A stretch of 37,568 nucleotides of DNA from Acidobacteriaceae bacterium (GTDB lineage: Bacteria > Acidobacteriota > Terriglobia > Bryobacterales > Bryobacteraceae): NCBI GenBank assembly GCA_020247055.1, contig JADCJL010000357.1, positions 1 to 37,568 on the forward strand, in the 5' to 3' direction. A program made the position numbers and the translations under genes. A model generated the notes under the pieces. It worked only from the letters and a program-made list of their open reading frames with translations. It did no database searches and was not told the DNA's origin. Within the stretch, counting starts at the first letter, position 1, and each line of letters starts with the position of its first letter. This document shows, piece by piece, positions 15,223 to 23,671 of this stretch.

Positions 15223-15978
15223 CAGGCGGCGGGCTCCCACTACGTTGAGGGCCCGCCGGAACACCGTCTCCAGGTCCAGCGCGCCTTCGGCGTACCGCAT
15301 CCAGCCGTTTGAGCTCGAAGTGTCTAAGTACACATTCGGACAATGGTCCGCCACCATCAGCGCCTCGCGGAAAAATCCCGCTCCAAAATGCGGAATCACC
15401 ACCCGCAGACCCGGATACCGCATCGCGATCCCCTGCACCTCCAGCGGATTGGAGTACCGCAGATCAAACAGCGAAGGCAGCCCCAGCTTCTTGCGGACCC
15501 CCACGCTCAATACCCCGCAGTGGACAAACACATTCGGGCCCGCCTCGCCCGCCAGTAGCTCCCAAAACGGCGTCAACCGCTCGTCCGCTACCGAATACCG
15601 GTGCATGGCCGGAAAAAGACACACCGTCCGCAACCCCATCGCCAGCGCCCGCGCCGTTCGCTCCAACGCGTCCGCCGCCAGCGGATTCACCAAAAACCAC
15701 CCGTAAAACCGCTCCGGCGCCCGCTCGAGCGCCCGCCCCACCGACTCTTCATCCCCCGGCAGGCTAGCGATCAGCGCCGCGGCGTCCACCCCGTGGCGGT
15801 CCATCTCTCCCATCCATCGCTCGGCCAGCTCCTCGGGCGCCTCCGGCGGCGTCTCCCAGCCCAGCTTCGCCGTCGCCTCCGCCGGGTCCCCGCCCGTCAG
15901 CAGCCCGAAAAACCGATGCGAAAAAAAGTGCACATGCGCATCGCGCACCGCCAGCCGGCCCCAGCCCGTCTCCCGCAT
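15073..15978 (-). CDS. Amidohydrolase family protein (amidohydrolase 2 type)
   Basis: The 301-residue protein is a TIM-barrel metal-dependent hydrolase or decarboxylase of the amidohydrolase-related group. Metal positions are visible in order: DAHVHFF (H15, H17), NVFVHCG, VVIPHFGAG and the terminal FGTDSSFF, whose Asp is the usual catalytic acid. No signal peptide is seen, so it is cytosolic. Its start lies 5 bp after the stop of the response regulator, so it is the last gene of a six-gene minus-strand string. Members act on ring carboxylates, lactones or amides; the substrate here is unknown. Confidence 0.85.
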   Translation of the reverse strand: MRETGWGRLAVRDAHVHFFSHRFFGLLTGGDPAEATAKLGWETPPEAPEELAERWMGEMDRHGVDAAALIASLPGDEESVGRALERAPERFYGWFLVNPLAADALERTARALAMGLRTVCLFPAMHRYSVADERLTPFWELLAGEAGPNVFVHCGVLSVGVRKKLGLPSLFDLRYSNPLEVQGIAMRYPGLRVVIPHFGAGFFREALMVADHCPNVYLDTSSSNGWMRYAEGALDLETVFRRALNVVGARRLLFGTDSSFFPRGWVEGIFREQSAILERIGVNRTDAAAILGGNLADLHSR

Positions 15979-15983
15979 CGTCC

Positions 15984-16649
15984 CTACTCGAGCGGACTCA
16001 ACCGCGTAATCCCGGCCGACAGCGCCACCTGCGTCAGCCCCGCCACGTTATTGACGTTCAGCTTCTTCATCATCGTCTTCCGGTAGCTCCGCACCGTCTG
16101 CAGCCCTAAATCGAGCATCACCGCAATCTCTTTGCTCGTCTTACCCTCGGCTACCATCCGCAACACCTGCAACTCCCGCGGCGATAACCCCTCGAGCACC
16201 GTCGGCAGCGGCTTCGACTCCAGGTCCCCCCGCTGAATCCGGCTCAAGAGCCGGTCCGACACCTGCGGGCTCAAATAAGAGCCGCCCTTCGCCACGGTCC
16301 GCAGCGCATCCACCAGATCACTATCAGACGCTCGCTTCAGCACAAACGCCCGCGCTCCGCTCCGGATCGCACTCACCACCGAGTGCTCATCGTCATGCAT
16401 CGACAGGATGATCACCCGCGTCTCCGGCTGATGACGCAGAATCTCCGTCGTCGACTCAATCCCGTTCAGCCCCTGCAGCCCAATGTCCATCAACACGATC
16501 AACGGACGCAGCTTCCGGACCATCTGCACGGCATCCGTCCCGTTATCGGTCTCGCCCACCACGGAAAAATCGCCACTTTGGCGAAGAATGGCCTTGATGC
16601 CATCCCGCATGATCTTATGATCGTCAACCAAGAGGACACTATGCGCCAT
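15984..16649 (-). CDS. LuxR/NarL-type response regulator
   Basis: The 221-residue protein has a REC domain (residues 3-120) with acidic D9/D10, phosphorylation site D55 in IVLMDIGLQG and a conserved Lys in VLKRASD. A LuxR-type helix-turn-helix occupies about 155-215: LSPRELQVLRMVAEGKTSKE, then QTVRSYRKTMMKKLNV. It should bind DNA as a dimer after phosphorylation. Its ATG lies 11 bp inside the end of the kinase gene, so the pair is translationally coupled. Possible targets are not evident. Confidence 0.93.
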   Translation of the reverse strand: MAHSVLLVDDHKIMRDGIKAILRQSGDFSVVGETDNGTDAVQMVRKLRPLIVLMDIGLQGLNGIESTTEILRHQPETRVIILSMHDDEHSVVSAIRSGARAFVLKRASDSDLVDALRTVAKGGSYLSPQVSDRLLSRIQRGDLESKPLPTVLEGLSPRELQVLRMVAEGKTSKEIAVMLDLGLQTVRSYRKTMMKKLNVNNVAGLTQVALSAGITRLSPLE

Positions 16650-17265
16650 GGAGAGTGAGTCTTATTATAGTACCTTGACCGATCTTAGTTTGAATGACAA
16701 ACCCCAGATGCGACCGTCTGGCCAGATGCCGGCACAGCAGTAACCCCAACCCGGCTGTCTTCTTGTCGACGTCAAAGCCTCGGCCATCGTCCCGGACTTC
16801 GAGCGTGGTGCCCTGCAGCCGGATCTCAATCCGCTGCGCCATCGAGTGCCGCATGGCGTTGTCGAGCAGTTCTCCGACCACGCGGTAGGCCGTATGCGCC
16901 GGCTCGTTCGGCCACCGCTCCCCCGGCGCAATGTGCAGCTGGATCATCATCCCGCTGCCCCGCTCCCGCGCCTGACAAGCCAGCTGCTCCAACGCAAAGC
17001 CCAGCCCCGCCCGCTCCACCAGATTCACATGCAGACTCCGGCTCACCGCCCGGATCCGGGCGATCACCGTCTCGAGTAACTGCTGAATCTCAACGATCTG
17101 CTCACTCTGCTCGGCCGTCAGCGCGCTCCGCAATACCTCGAGGTGCAGGCCAATCGCGCTCAGCACCTGTCCGGCATCGTCGTGGAGCATCCGCGCCACC
17201 CTGCCCTGCTCGGATTCCTTCTCCGAGAGCAGGGTCAGCAGCTTCTCAACTACCGGAGGTTCCAT
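16639..17265 (-). CDS. Soluble NarL-partner histidine kinase without a sensor domain (HisKA_3 type)
   Basis: The 208-residue protein contains only the transmitter. A short N-terminal helix leads to the dimerisation/phospho-acceptor box RVARMLHDDAGQVLSAI, with the phospho-His at about residue 28. A HATPase_c domain follows: N box VVGELLDNAMRHS, G1 box DDGRGFD and G2 box GLGLLLCRHLA. There is no transmembrane helix, PAS or GAF domain, so input must come from a partner protein or from the few N-terminal residues. A GTG at 17268 directly precedes the chosen ATG. It starts 15 bp after the transketolase C-subunit gene and overlaps the response-regulator gene by 11 bp. Confidence 0.9.
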   Translation of the reverse strand: MEPPVVEKLLTLLSEKESEQGRVARMLHDDAGQVLSAIGLHLEVLRSALTAEQSEQIVEIQQLLETVIARIRAVSRSLHVNLVERAGLGFALEQLACQARERGSGMMIQLHIAPGERWPNEPAHTAYRVVGELLDNAMRHSMAQRIEIRLQGTTLEVRDDGRGFDVDKKTAGLGLLLCRHLARRSHLGFVIQTKIGQGTIIRLTLHGA

Positions 17266-17280
17266 CACGCCGGGCTGCGA

Positions 17281-18243
17281 CTAACCCTTCTTCCGGGCCA
17301 GCGCCTTGCGCGCGGTTACCACAATGTCCTTGGCCGTCATCTTGTATTTCTCCATGACCTCCTCCGGCAGACCGCTCTCGGCGTAGGTGTTCTGCACGCC
17401 GTGGAACTCCATCACGCAGGGATTGGTCTCGCCGACAACTTGCGCCACCCGGACCCCCAGGCCCGAGTCCACCAGATGCTCCTCGGCCACCACGATGCAG
17501 CCGGTCTCCGCCGCCGCCTTGGCGATCAGCTCCCGGTCAAGCGGCTTGATCGTGTGCAGGTCGATCACCCGCGCCGCGATGCCCTCGGCCGCCAGCGTCT
17601 CCGCTGCCCGCAGGCACTCGGCCACCAGCAGTCCCGTGCTGATAAAGGTCAAGTCATTGCCCTCGGTCAACTGGATGCCCTTGCCGATGACAAACTCCTG
17701 CTCCGCGCCATAAATCACCGGCGCCTTCACCCGGCCCGCGCGGATGAACACCGCCCCCGGATGATACGCCGCCGCTTTCACGAGCGCGAACATCGCCACC
17801 TCATCGGCCGGGCTGAGCACCGTAAAGCCCGCCAGCGAACACGCCAGCGACAGGTCCTCGACCGACATCTGCGACGGACCGTCCTCGCCGATCGAGATGC
17901 CCGAGTGCGTCCCGACTACCTTCAGCGGCACCCCGCTGTAGGCCACGTTCACCCGCAGCTGCTCAAAGCCCTTGTTCAGCACGAAGGCCGAAAACGAGGC
18001 GACAAAGGCGATCTTGCCCGATGCGGCCAGCCCCGCCCCAATCGAAACCATGTTGGCCTCGGCAATGCCGCAGGAGAAAAACCGGTTCGGGAACTCCTTC
18101 CCAAACAGGTGCGTGAAGGTCGACTTCGACAGGTCGGCGTCGCACACCACCACGTTCTCATCCGTCCGGCCTAACTCCACCAGCGCCTTGCCAAACGCCT
18201 CGCGCGTCGCCGCGCCCATCTTCAATTCGTACCGGGCTGCCAT
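17281..18243 (-). CDS. Transketolase, C-terminal subunit (pyrimidine-binding and C domains)
   Basis: The 320-residue protein corresponds to the second half of transketolase, encoded separately, as in many archaea and some bacteria. The TPP pyrimidine domain carries the key glutamate in FFSCGIAEANMVSIGAGLA, preceded by VVCDADLSKST. Other typical stretches are HSGISIGEDGPSQMSVEDLS and FIRAGR. The C-terminal domain starts near VIGKGIQLTEG and ends with a basic tail, ARKALARKKG. With the N-terminal subunit it would transfer two-carbon units between sugar phosphates in the non-oxidative pentose phosphate pathway. The upstream TAA is directly followed by this ATG (TAAATG), implying coupled translation in fixed ratio. 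Confidence 0.93.
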   Translation of the reverse strand: MAARYELKMGAATREAFGKALVELGRTDENVVVCDADLSKSTFTHLFGKEFPNRFFSCGIAEANMVSIGAGLAASGKIAFVASFSAFVLNKGFEQLRVNVAYSGVPLKVVGTHSGISIGEDGPSQMSVEDLSLACSLAGFTVLSPADEVAMFALVKAAAYHPGAVFIRAGRVKAPVIYGAEQEFVIGKGIQLTEGNDLTFISTGLLVAECLRAAETLAAEGIAARVIDLHTIKPLDRELIAKAAAETGCIVVAEEHLVDSGLGVRVAQVVGETNPCVMEFHGVQNTYAESGLPEEVMEKYKMTAKDIVVTARKALARKKG

Positions 18244-19065
18244 TTAGCCAATCTCCTTCAGCGCCAATTCCACCTCTTCTTTCGTCGGAGCCACCCCGTG
18301 ATACTTCGGGTTGTCCTCCATGAAGCTGACGCCCTTGCCCTTCACCGTGTTCGCAATCAGAATCGTGGGCTTGCCCTTGGTCGCCGCGGCTTCGGCAAAC
18401 GCCGCCTGCAGCGCCACAATGTCGTGGCCGTCCACGACGATCACATGCCAGCCAAACGAGGCCCACTTCTCCGGCAACGGATCGAGACCCATGATGTCCT
18501 TCACCCAGCCGTCCAGCTGAATCCGGTTGTTGTCGAGAATCGCGCAGATGTTGTCGACCTTGTGGAAGCCGGCGTACATCGCCGCCTCCCAGATCTGGCC
18601 TTCCTGAATCTCGCCATCGCCAAGCACCACGTAGGTCCGCGACGGGCTCTTGTCGAGCCGTGCGGCCTCGGCCATCCCCAAACCCACCGACAAGCCCACG
18701 CCGAGCGATCCGGTGGAGGTCTCGAGCGCCGGGATAAACCGCCGGTCCGGGTGACCCTGATAGATCGACCCGATCCGCCGCAGCGTGTTCAACTGATCCT
18801 TCGGCGTATAACCCGCCTCCGCCATGACGCTATAAAGCACCGGCGCCGCGTGACCCTTCGACAGGATGAACCGGTCCCGCTGCGGCCACGCCGGGTTGGC
18901 CGGGTCGTGCTGCAGAACATCAAAGTACAGCGTCACCAAAATCTCTACCGCGGAAAGCGATCCGCCGGGATGGCCGCTCTTGGCGGCTCCGATCATCTCG
19001 ATAATGTCCCGGCGCACTGTCCGGGCGATCGATTGCAACTCGCTCAGGTCACTCGTTTTCTTCAT
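18244..19065 (-). CDS. Transketolase, N-terminal subunit (TPP-binding domain)
   Basis: The start is placed at the ATG at 19065 (MKKTSDLSEL, 273 residues). An in-frame start at 19110 adds 15 residues that overlap the preceding gene and look unrelated. The thiamine-pyrophosphate site reads GDGEIQEGQIWEAA followed by ILDNNRIQLDG, the GDG-x(25-30)-N motif. SGHPGGSLSAVEILVTLYFD and DRFILSKGHAAPVLYS are typical of transketolase N-terminal halves. It needs the adjacent C-terminal subunit to be active. A TATAAT (complement of 19078-19083), overlapping the stop of the upstream gene, ends 12 nt before the ATG and could act as an internal promoter. Confidence 0.93.
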   Translation of the reverse strand: MKKTSDLSELQSIARTVRRDIIEMIGAAKSGHPGGSLSAVEILVTLYFDVLQHDPANPAWPQRDRFILSKGHAAPVLYSVMAEAGYTPKDQLNTLRRIGSIYQGHPDRRFIPALETSTGSLGVGLSVGLGMAEAARLDKSPSRTYVVLGDGEIQEGQIWEAAMYAGFHKVDNICAILDNNRIQLDGWVKDIMGLDPLPEKWASFGWHVIVVDGHDIVALQAAFAEAAATKGKPTILIANTVKGKGVSFMEDNPKYHGVAPTKEEVELALKEIG

Positions 19066-19077
19066 GCCGTAAGCTCT

Positions 19078-19083
19078 ATTATA
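19078..19083 (-). promoter_or_regulatory. Consensus -10 hexamer upstream of transketolase
   Basis: On the minus strand TATAAT lies 12 nt before the ATG at 19065 and overlaps the TAA stop of the acyltransferase gene. A TTGAAA sits upstream, but its 21-bp spacing is too long for a sigma-70-type pair, so the -35 is uncertain. If active, the transcript leader would be about 5 nt. Confidence 0.35.
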
Positions 19084-20008
19084 GGCGCAAGTACCAGCCT
19101 TTTCTTTCAAACAGGCGCAGAATGGCCCAGGTCACGCCAAAAAAGAGCGGAAAACTCACCCACCACGGTCCGGGGACCACCGCCTTGGTCAGGTCCTCGG
19201 TGAAGCCGGCCAGGATGTAGGCCGCCAGGGCATTCGTGCCGAGCGTCCGGAACAGCGGGATCTGCGGATCCCACCAGACGAACAAGCGGTAGACGAGCAG
19301 GCTGAAGCCGGCCGAAAAGTAGAGGTAGCTCGCGCTGCCGGCCTGCTGCGACATCGTCCACATATCGCGCGGATGCCAGGGCGGCACAAACGGCGGCGCG
19401 GCCCACACCCCGCCCGCGGTCAGGCACGAAATCGCGTAGCCCACCGCCATCAGCACCACGGCCCAGATCGCCATCGGCCGCAGGTTGCCGTCGCGAACCC
19501 AACGGCAGGCGATGGCTCCGACAAGGGCCGGCACGGTCCAGGTGAGGAAGCCAAGTTGGCCGCCGTCGATCACCTTGTGGGCCCGCAGCCAGTCGTGCCA
19601 GAACCACGCCGAAAGCGCCACGTGGAGCAGCGACGAGCCGATCAGGTAGGCCACCTGCGTCCGCACCGAGGCCCGCAGCACGGGCAGGATCCACAGCGTC
19701 GTGAAGGCGATGTGCGTCAGGGTCTGGAACCAGACTCGCCAGCCGCCGACCGGCCAGTAGACCAGCGCGGCCACGATCATCAGCAGGAGCGCCCGCCGCA
19801 CCAGCCGCGGGATGGGCTTGTGCGCCCCCAACTGCAGCGCGAAGCCGACCGCGAAGAAAAAGTGCGGCATGATCGTATCCGCATAGCTGTTGTACGTATT
19901 GTGGTGCCGCAGCAGCGCCGGCAGTTGCTTATAGGAGCTGAGGAAGTTGACCAGGAACATCCCGGCCACGGTGTAGCCGCGAAACTGATCGAGTGAGTTG
20001 ATCCGCAA
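19079..20008 (-). CDS. HGSNAT-like (DUF5009/DUF1624-type) membrane acyltransferase family protein
   Basis: The protein has about ten hydrophobic helices and the family opening SLDQFRGYTVAGMFLVNFL, comparable to the LDxxRG start of heparan-alpha-glucosaminide N-acetyltransferase-like and other membrane acyltransferases. A His-rich loop (LLRHHNTYNSYADTIMPHFF) follows, and near the end TLGTNALAAYILAG. Such proteins move acyl groups across the inner membrane onto sugars. No ATG suits: I place the start at a TTG at 20008, giving MRINSLDQFRG (309 residues); GTG at 20029 or TTG at 20077 are alternatives, but the last overlaps the divergent DinB gene. It is first in the minus-strand string that contains transketolase. 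Confidence 0.75.
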   Translation of the reverse strand: MRINSLDQFRGYTVAGMFLVNFLSSYKQLPALLRHHNTYNSYADTIMPHFFFAVGFALQLGAHKPIPRLVRRALLLMIVAALVYWPVGGWRVWFQTLTHIAFTTLWILPVLRASVRTQVAYLIGSSLLHVALSAWFWHDWLRAHKVIDGGQLGFLTWTVPALVGAIACRWVRDGNLRPMAIWAVVLMAVGYAISCLTAGGVWAAPPFVPPWHPRDMWTMSQQAGSASYLYFSAGFSLLVYRLFVWWDPQIPLFRTLGTNALAAYILAGFTEDLTKAVVPGPWWVSFPLFFGVTWAILRLFERKGWYLRL

Positions 20009-20058
20009 ATTCCCCGTAGTGTACCCCACTCCGGGCGCGGCTACGTTAGAGTGGCGGT

Positions 20059-20556
20059 ATGAGTCCAGAAGAAGCAAAAGTGGTTGGAACCTATCTTGCC
20101 GGCGTGCTCGGCATGGAGATGGAGACGACGAAAAAGGTGATCGGCGCCATCCCGAACAGCCAGTGCGACTACCGCCCCGACGACAGATCGATGAAGGCCC
20201 TCGACCTCGCCAAGCACATCGCCGAGGGCGAAGTGATGCTGATCGATATCGCGATCGTCGGCGGCGACGTACCTCCTCCGGCCGGAGCGAAGGAGTTGAC
20301 CACCGCCGCAGAGGTGGTCGCCTGGTATGAGCAGGAGGTGACAGCGGCGCTGGCCAAGGTCGGGACGCTGACGGGCGAGGAGTTGGCGACGGTGCTCTCG
20401 GTTTGGGGCGGAATGGTGACCATGCCGGCGGTGAACTTCCTGCGCCTGGCTTCGGCGCATTCGATCCACCACCGCGGGCAGTTGTCGAGCTACCTGCGGC
20501 CCATGGGCGCCAAAGTGCCGTCGATCTACGGCCCGAGCGGCGACTCGGCTAGCTGA
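20059..20556 (+). CDS. DinB family protein
   Basis: The 165-residue cytosolic protein is a four-helix DinB-fold protein. Metal-binding histidines are visible: H53 in LAKHIAEGE, and H134 and H138 in SAHSIHHRGQLSSYLRPMG, the last block being the family hallmark. DinB-fold proteins include thiol-dependent transferases (bacillithiol, mycothiol) and many uncharacterised metalloproteins, so the reaction is open. TACGTT at 20042-20047 could be a -10 element; no clear Shine-Dalgarno is seen. Its last 8 bp overlap the end of the convergent DnaC-like gene. Confidence 0.88.
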   Translation: MSPEEAKVVGTYLAGVLGMEMETTKKVIGAIPNSQCDYRPDDRSMKALDLAKHIAEGEVMLIDIAIVGGDVPPPAGAKELTTAAEVVAWYEQEVTAALAKVGTLTGEELATVLSVWGGMVTMPAVNFLRLASAHSIHHRGQLSSYLRPMGAKVPSIYGPSGDSAS

Positions 20557-21313
20557 TGCGGGCCTTGCGGAAGCGGTAGTCTTCCACCTGCGGCATGCGG
20601 ATGACCCGGCACATCTCAAAGAGGCGGCTCCGGGCCCGCATGCCGATCTGGTCCGCCAACGTCCGGCCGTACTCGCGGCCGCTGCCGGTGGCCGCAGCGC
20701 GACCGGCGCCGCCGATGTCGGGGTCGGACAGATTCGTGGTGGCGATGATGGGCTTGCGGTTATTGCAGCGGTAGGTGATGAGGCTGGTGACGGTGTCTTC
20801 GACCCAGTCGGTGATGCGGTGTGCGCCTAAGTCGTCGAGCAGAAGCAGTTCAGCGTCGAGGGCGGTGGCGTAGGCTTCGCGGTCGGTGCTGCCGCTGGTG
20901 GGATCATAGCTCGAGCGGATGCTTTGCAGCAGATGCTGGTAGTCGTAGAAGACGCCGGAGAAGCCGCGGCCGATGAGAGTGCGCAGCGCGGCGACGGCGA
21001 GGTGGGTTTTGCCGGTGCCGGGTTCGCCGATCAGCAGCAGGCCGGGCTTTTCGACGGCGGGGAACTCTTTGGCGTAGCCGCGGACGATCAACATGACGGT
21101 CTGCAGGTTCCGGGCGGCTACCTGATTGTCGGTCGGCAACACGAAGTTGTCGAGCGAGGCGTTCTCATAAAGCGGCGGGATGCCGGCGTTGTCCCAGTTC
21201 TCCTGCTGCTGATCGGCGAGGATGCATTCGCAGCGTTTGGCGCCGGTGATGCCGCTGCGTTCGGCGATGATCCAGCCGGATCCATGGCATTGCGGGCAGT
21301 CGGAGTTGGGCAT
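20549..21313 (-). CDS. DnaC/IstB-like AAA+ ATPase with N-terminal zinc finger
   Basis: The 254-residue protein starts with a zinc-binding segment, CPQCHGSG (6-13) and CEC (28-30), as in DnaC-type and DnaI-type helicase loaders. The AAA+ core shows Walker A GEPGTGKT (96-103), Walker B LLLLDDLGAH (D160, D161), sensor I in PIIATTNLSD, and an arginine finger region in MRARSRLFEMC. Its likely role is loading the replicative helicase, at oriC or in restart. IstB-type transposition helpers share the core, but no transposase is adjacent, and the zinc finger favours a chromosomal loader. It follows the biotin carrier gene by 3 bp on the same strand, an unusual pairing. Confidence 0.88.
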   Translation of the reverse strand: MPNSDCPQCHGSGWIIAERSGITGAKRCECILADQQQENWDNAGIPPLYENASLDNFVLPTDNQVAARNLQTVMLIVRGYAKEFPAVEKPGLLLIGEPGTGKTHLAVAALRTLIGRGFSGVFYDYQHLLQSIRSSYDPTSGSTDREAYATALDAELLLLDDLGAHRITDWVEDTVTSLITYRCNNRKPIIATTNLSDPDIGGAGRAAATGSGREYGRTLADQIGMRARSRLFEMCRVIRMPQVEDYRFRKARIS

Positions 21314-21316
21314 GAC

Positions 21317-21705
21317 TTACTCCAGTGTAACGAGGACCTGGCCGGAGGAGACGGTATCGCCTTCGGCGACGCGCAGGGCGGCGACGACCCCGGCGCGAGG
21401 GCTGCGGAGTTCGTTCTGCATCTTCATGGCTTCGAGGATGAGCAGGCCCTGACCGGCTTCGACCGTGTCGCCGGGGGCGGCGAGGAGGCGGACGACCTTG
21501 CCGGGCATGGCGGCCTTAACGTCGCGGACGGCCGAGGCGGCGGCGGAGGAGCCGGAGGCGCGGCGGCGGGGGTCGATGACGACGCGCTCCCATTCGACGG
21601 CGTTGAGGGCGATCCAATCGGAAGAGGCGGCTTCGTGGATGGTGTAGCTGCGGCCGTTGAGGAGGACGGAGTAGACGCCGGGGCGGATTTGGACAAGGTC
21701 GGGTT

Positions 21706-21709
<4 letters not shown>
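21317..21709 (-). CDS. Biotin carboxyl carrier protein (biotin/lipoyl attachment)
   Basis: The 130-residue protein ends in a biotinyl domain with the attachment motif EAMKMQN (Lys96) preceded by AAMPGKVVRLLAAPGDTVEAG. The first 50 residues form a beta-rich segment (YSVLLNGRSYTIHE) like the BT-type linker found between carboxylase and carrier in alpha subunits of propionyl- or methylcrotonyl-CoA carboxylases. An Ala/Ser hinge lies at about 51-60. The ATG overlaps the stop of the biotin carboxylase gene by 4 bp, so the two genes together replace a fused alpha subunit. Confidence 0.92.
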
Positions 21710-23160
<1,451 letters not shown>

Positions 23161-23168
23161 GAAGGGCA

Positions 23169-23179
23169 ATTGTAGCAAT
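23169..23179. promoter_or_regulatory. Small palindrome and -10-like site between biotin carboxylase and fur-like genes
   Basis: ATTG-TAG-CAAT (23169-23179) is a perfect 4-bp inverted repeat in the 39-bp gap between the divergent starts. The complement of 23169-23174 reads TACAAT and ends 8 nt before the biotin carboxylase ATG, a leaderless-type arrangement. A regulator bound here would affect both genes; autoregulation by the adjacent Fur-family protein is possible, but the site does not match the canonical Fur box. Confidence 0.25.
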
Positions 23180-23199
23180 CGTTTGATACCCTTGACGTA

Positions 23200-23667
23200 A
23201 TGGCGGTCGAAACAACCAAGAGTTCGCTCAAGAATCAGGGTGTTCGTCTGACCCGGCAGCGGAAGATTCTGCTGGACCTGATTGACAAGTCGGGTAAGCA
23301 CCTGGATGCCGAGAGCCTGTATCAGATGGCGCGGCTGCAGGATCCGAAGTTGAACCGCGTGACGGTGTACCGCACGTTGAACATGCTGAAGGCGGCGGGG
23401 CTGGTGGATGAGCTCGACCTGATGCACCATTCCGGTGACCAGCATTACTACGAGACGCGGATGAAGCGGGAGCATGCGCACGTGATCTGCCTGCGGTGCG
23501 GGAAGGTGGAGGAGTATTTTGGTGAGCCGCTGCTGCACATCCGGCATCAGGTGCAGGAGTCGATGGGGTTTCAGATTCTGCTGACGCGGACCGAGATTGG
23601 GGGGTATTGCGCGAACTGTCAGATGCAGCGGGCGCAGGAGTTGGACGAGGCCGAGGTGGAAGCCTAG
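23200..23667 (+). CDS. Fur-family transcriptional regulator
   Basis: The 155-residue protein has the N-terminal winged helix (LKNQGVRLTRQRKILLDLID, then LNRVTVYRTLNMLKAAGLVDE as recognition region). A C-terminal metal-sensing and dimerisation domain follows. Metal ligand candidates are the His cluster MHHSGDQHYYE, HAHVICLRCGKVEEYFGE and CANCQ; the two CxxC pairs would form the structural zinc site. Fur, PerR and Zur cannot be told apart safely; the short His-rich loop and the QGVRLTRQR start fit PerR/Fur. The stop is 4 bp before the next ATG, so it is cotranscribed with the phosphatase gene. Confidence 0.92.
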   Translation: MAVETTKSSLKNQGVRLTRQRKILLDLIDKSGKHLDAESLYQMARLQDPKLNRVTVYRTLNMLKAAGLVDELDLMHHSGDQHYYETRMKREHAHVICLRCGKVEEYFGEPLLHIRHQVQESMGFQILLTRTEIGGYCANCQMQRAQELDEAEVEA

Positions 23668-23671
23668 GGCG

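Noticed and set aside
20000-20100. GC-skew change considered as a replication origin
   Set aside because: The skew returns to C-rich beyond about 28 kb; no dnaA, dnaN or DnaA-box cluster is visible, so a local reversal fits better.
20549-21313. IstB transposition helper
   Set aside because: No IstA-like transposase or terminal inverted repeats adjoin it, and the N-terminal CPQC...CEC zinc site is a helicase-loader feature.
23161-23547. N-terminal extension of the biotin carboxylase to 613 residues
   Set aside because: The added stretch is antisense to the Fur-family gene and lacks homology; MFRKVLVANRGEIAVRIL is the standard start.
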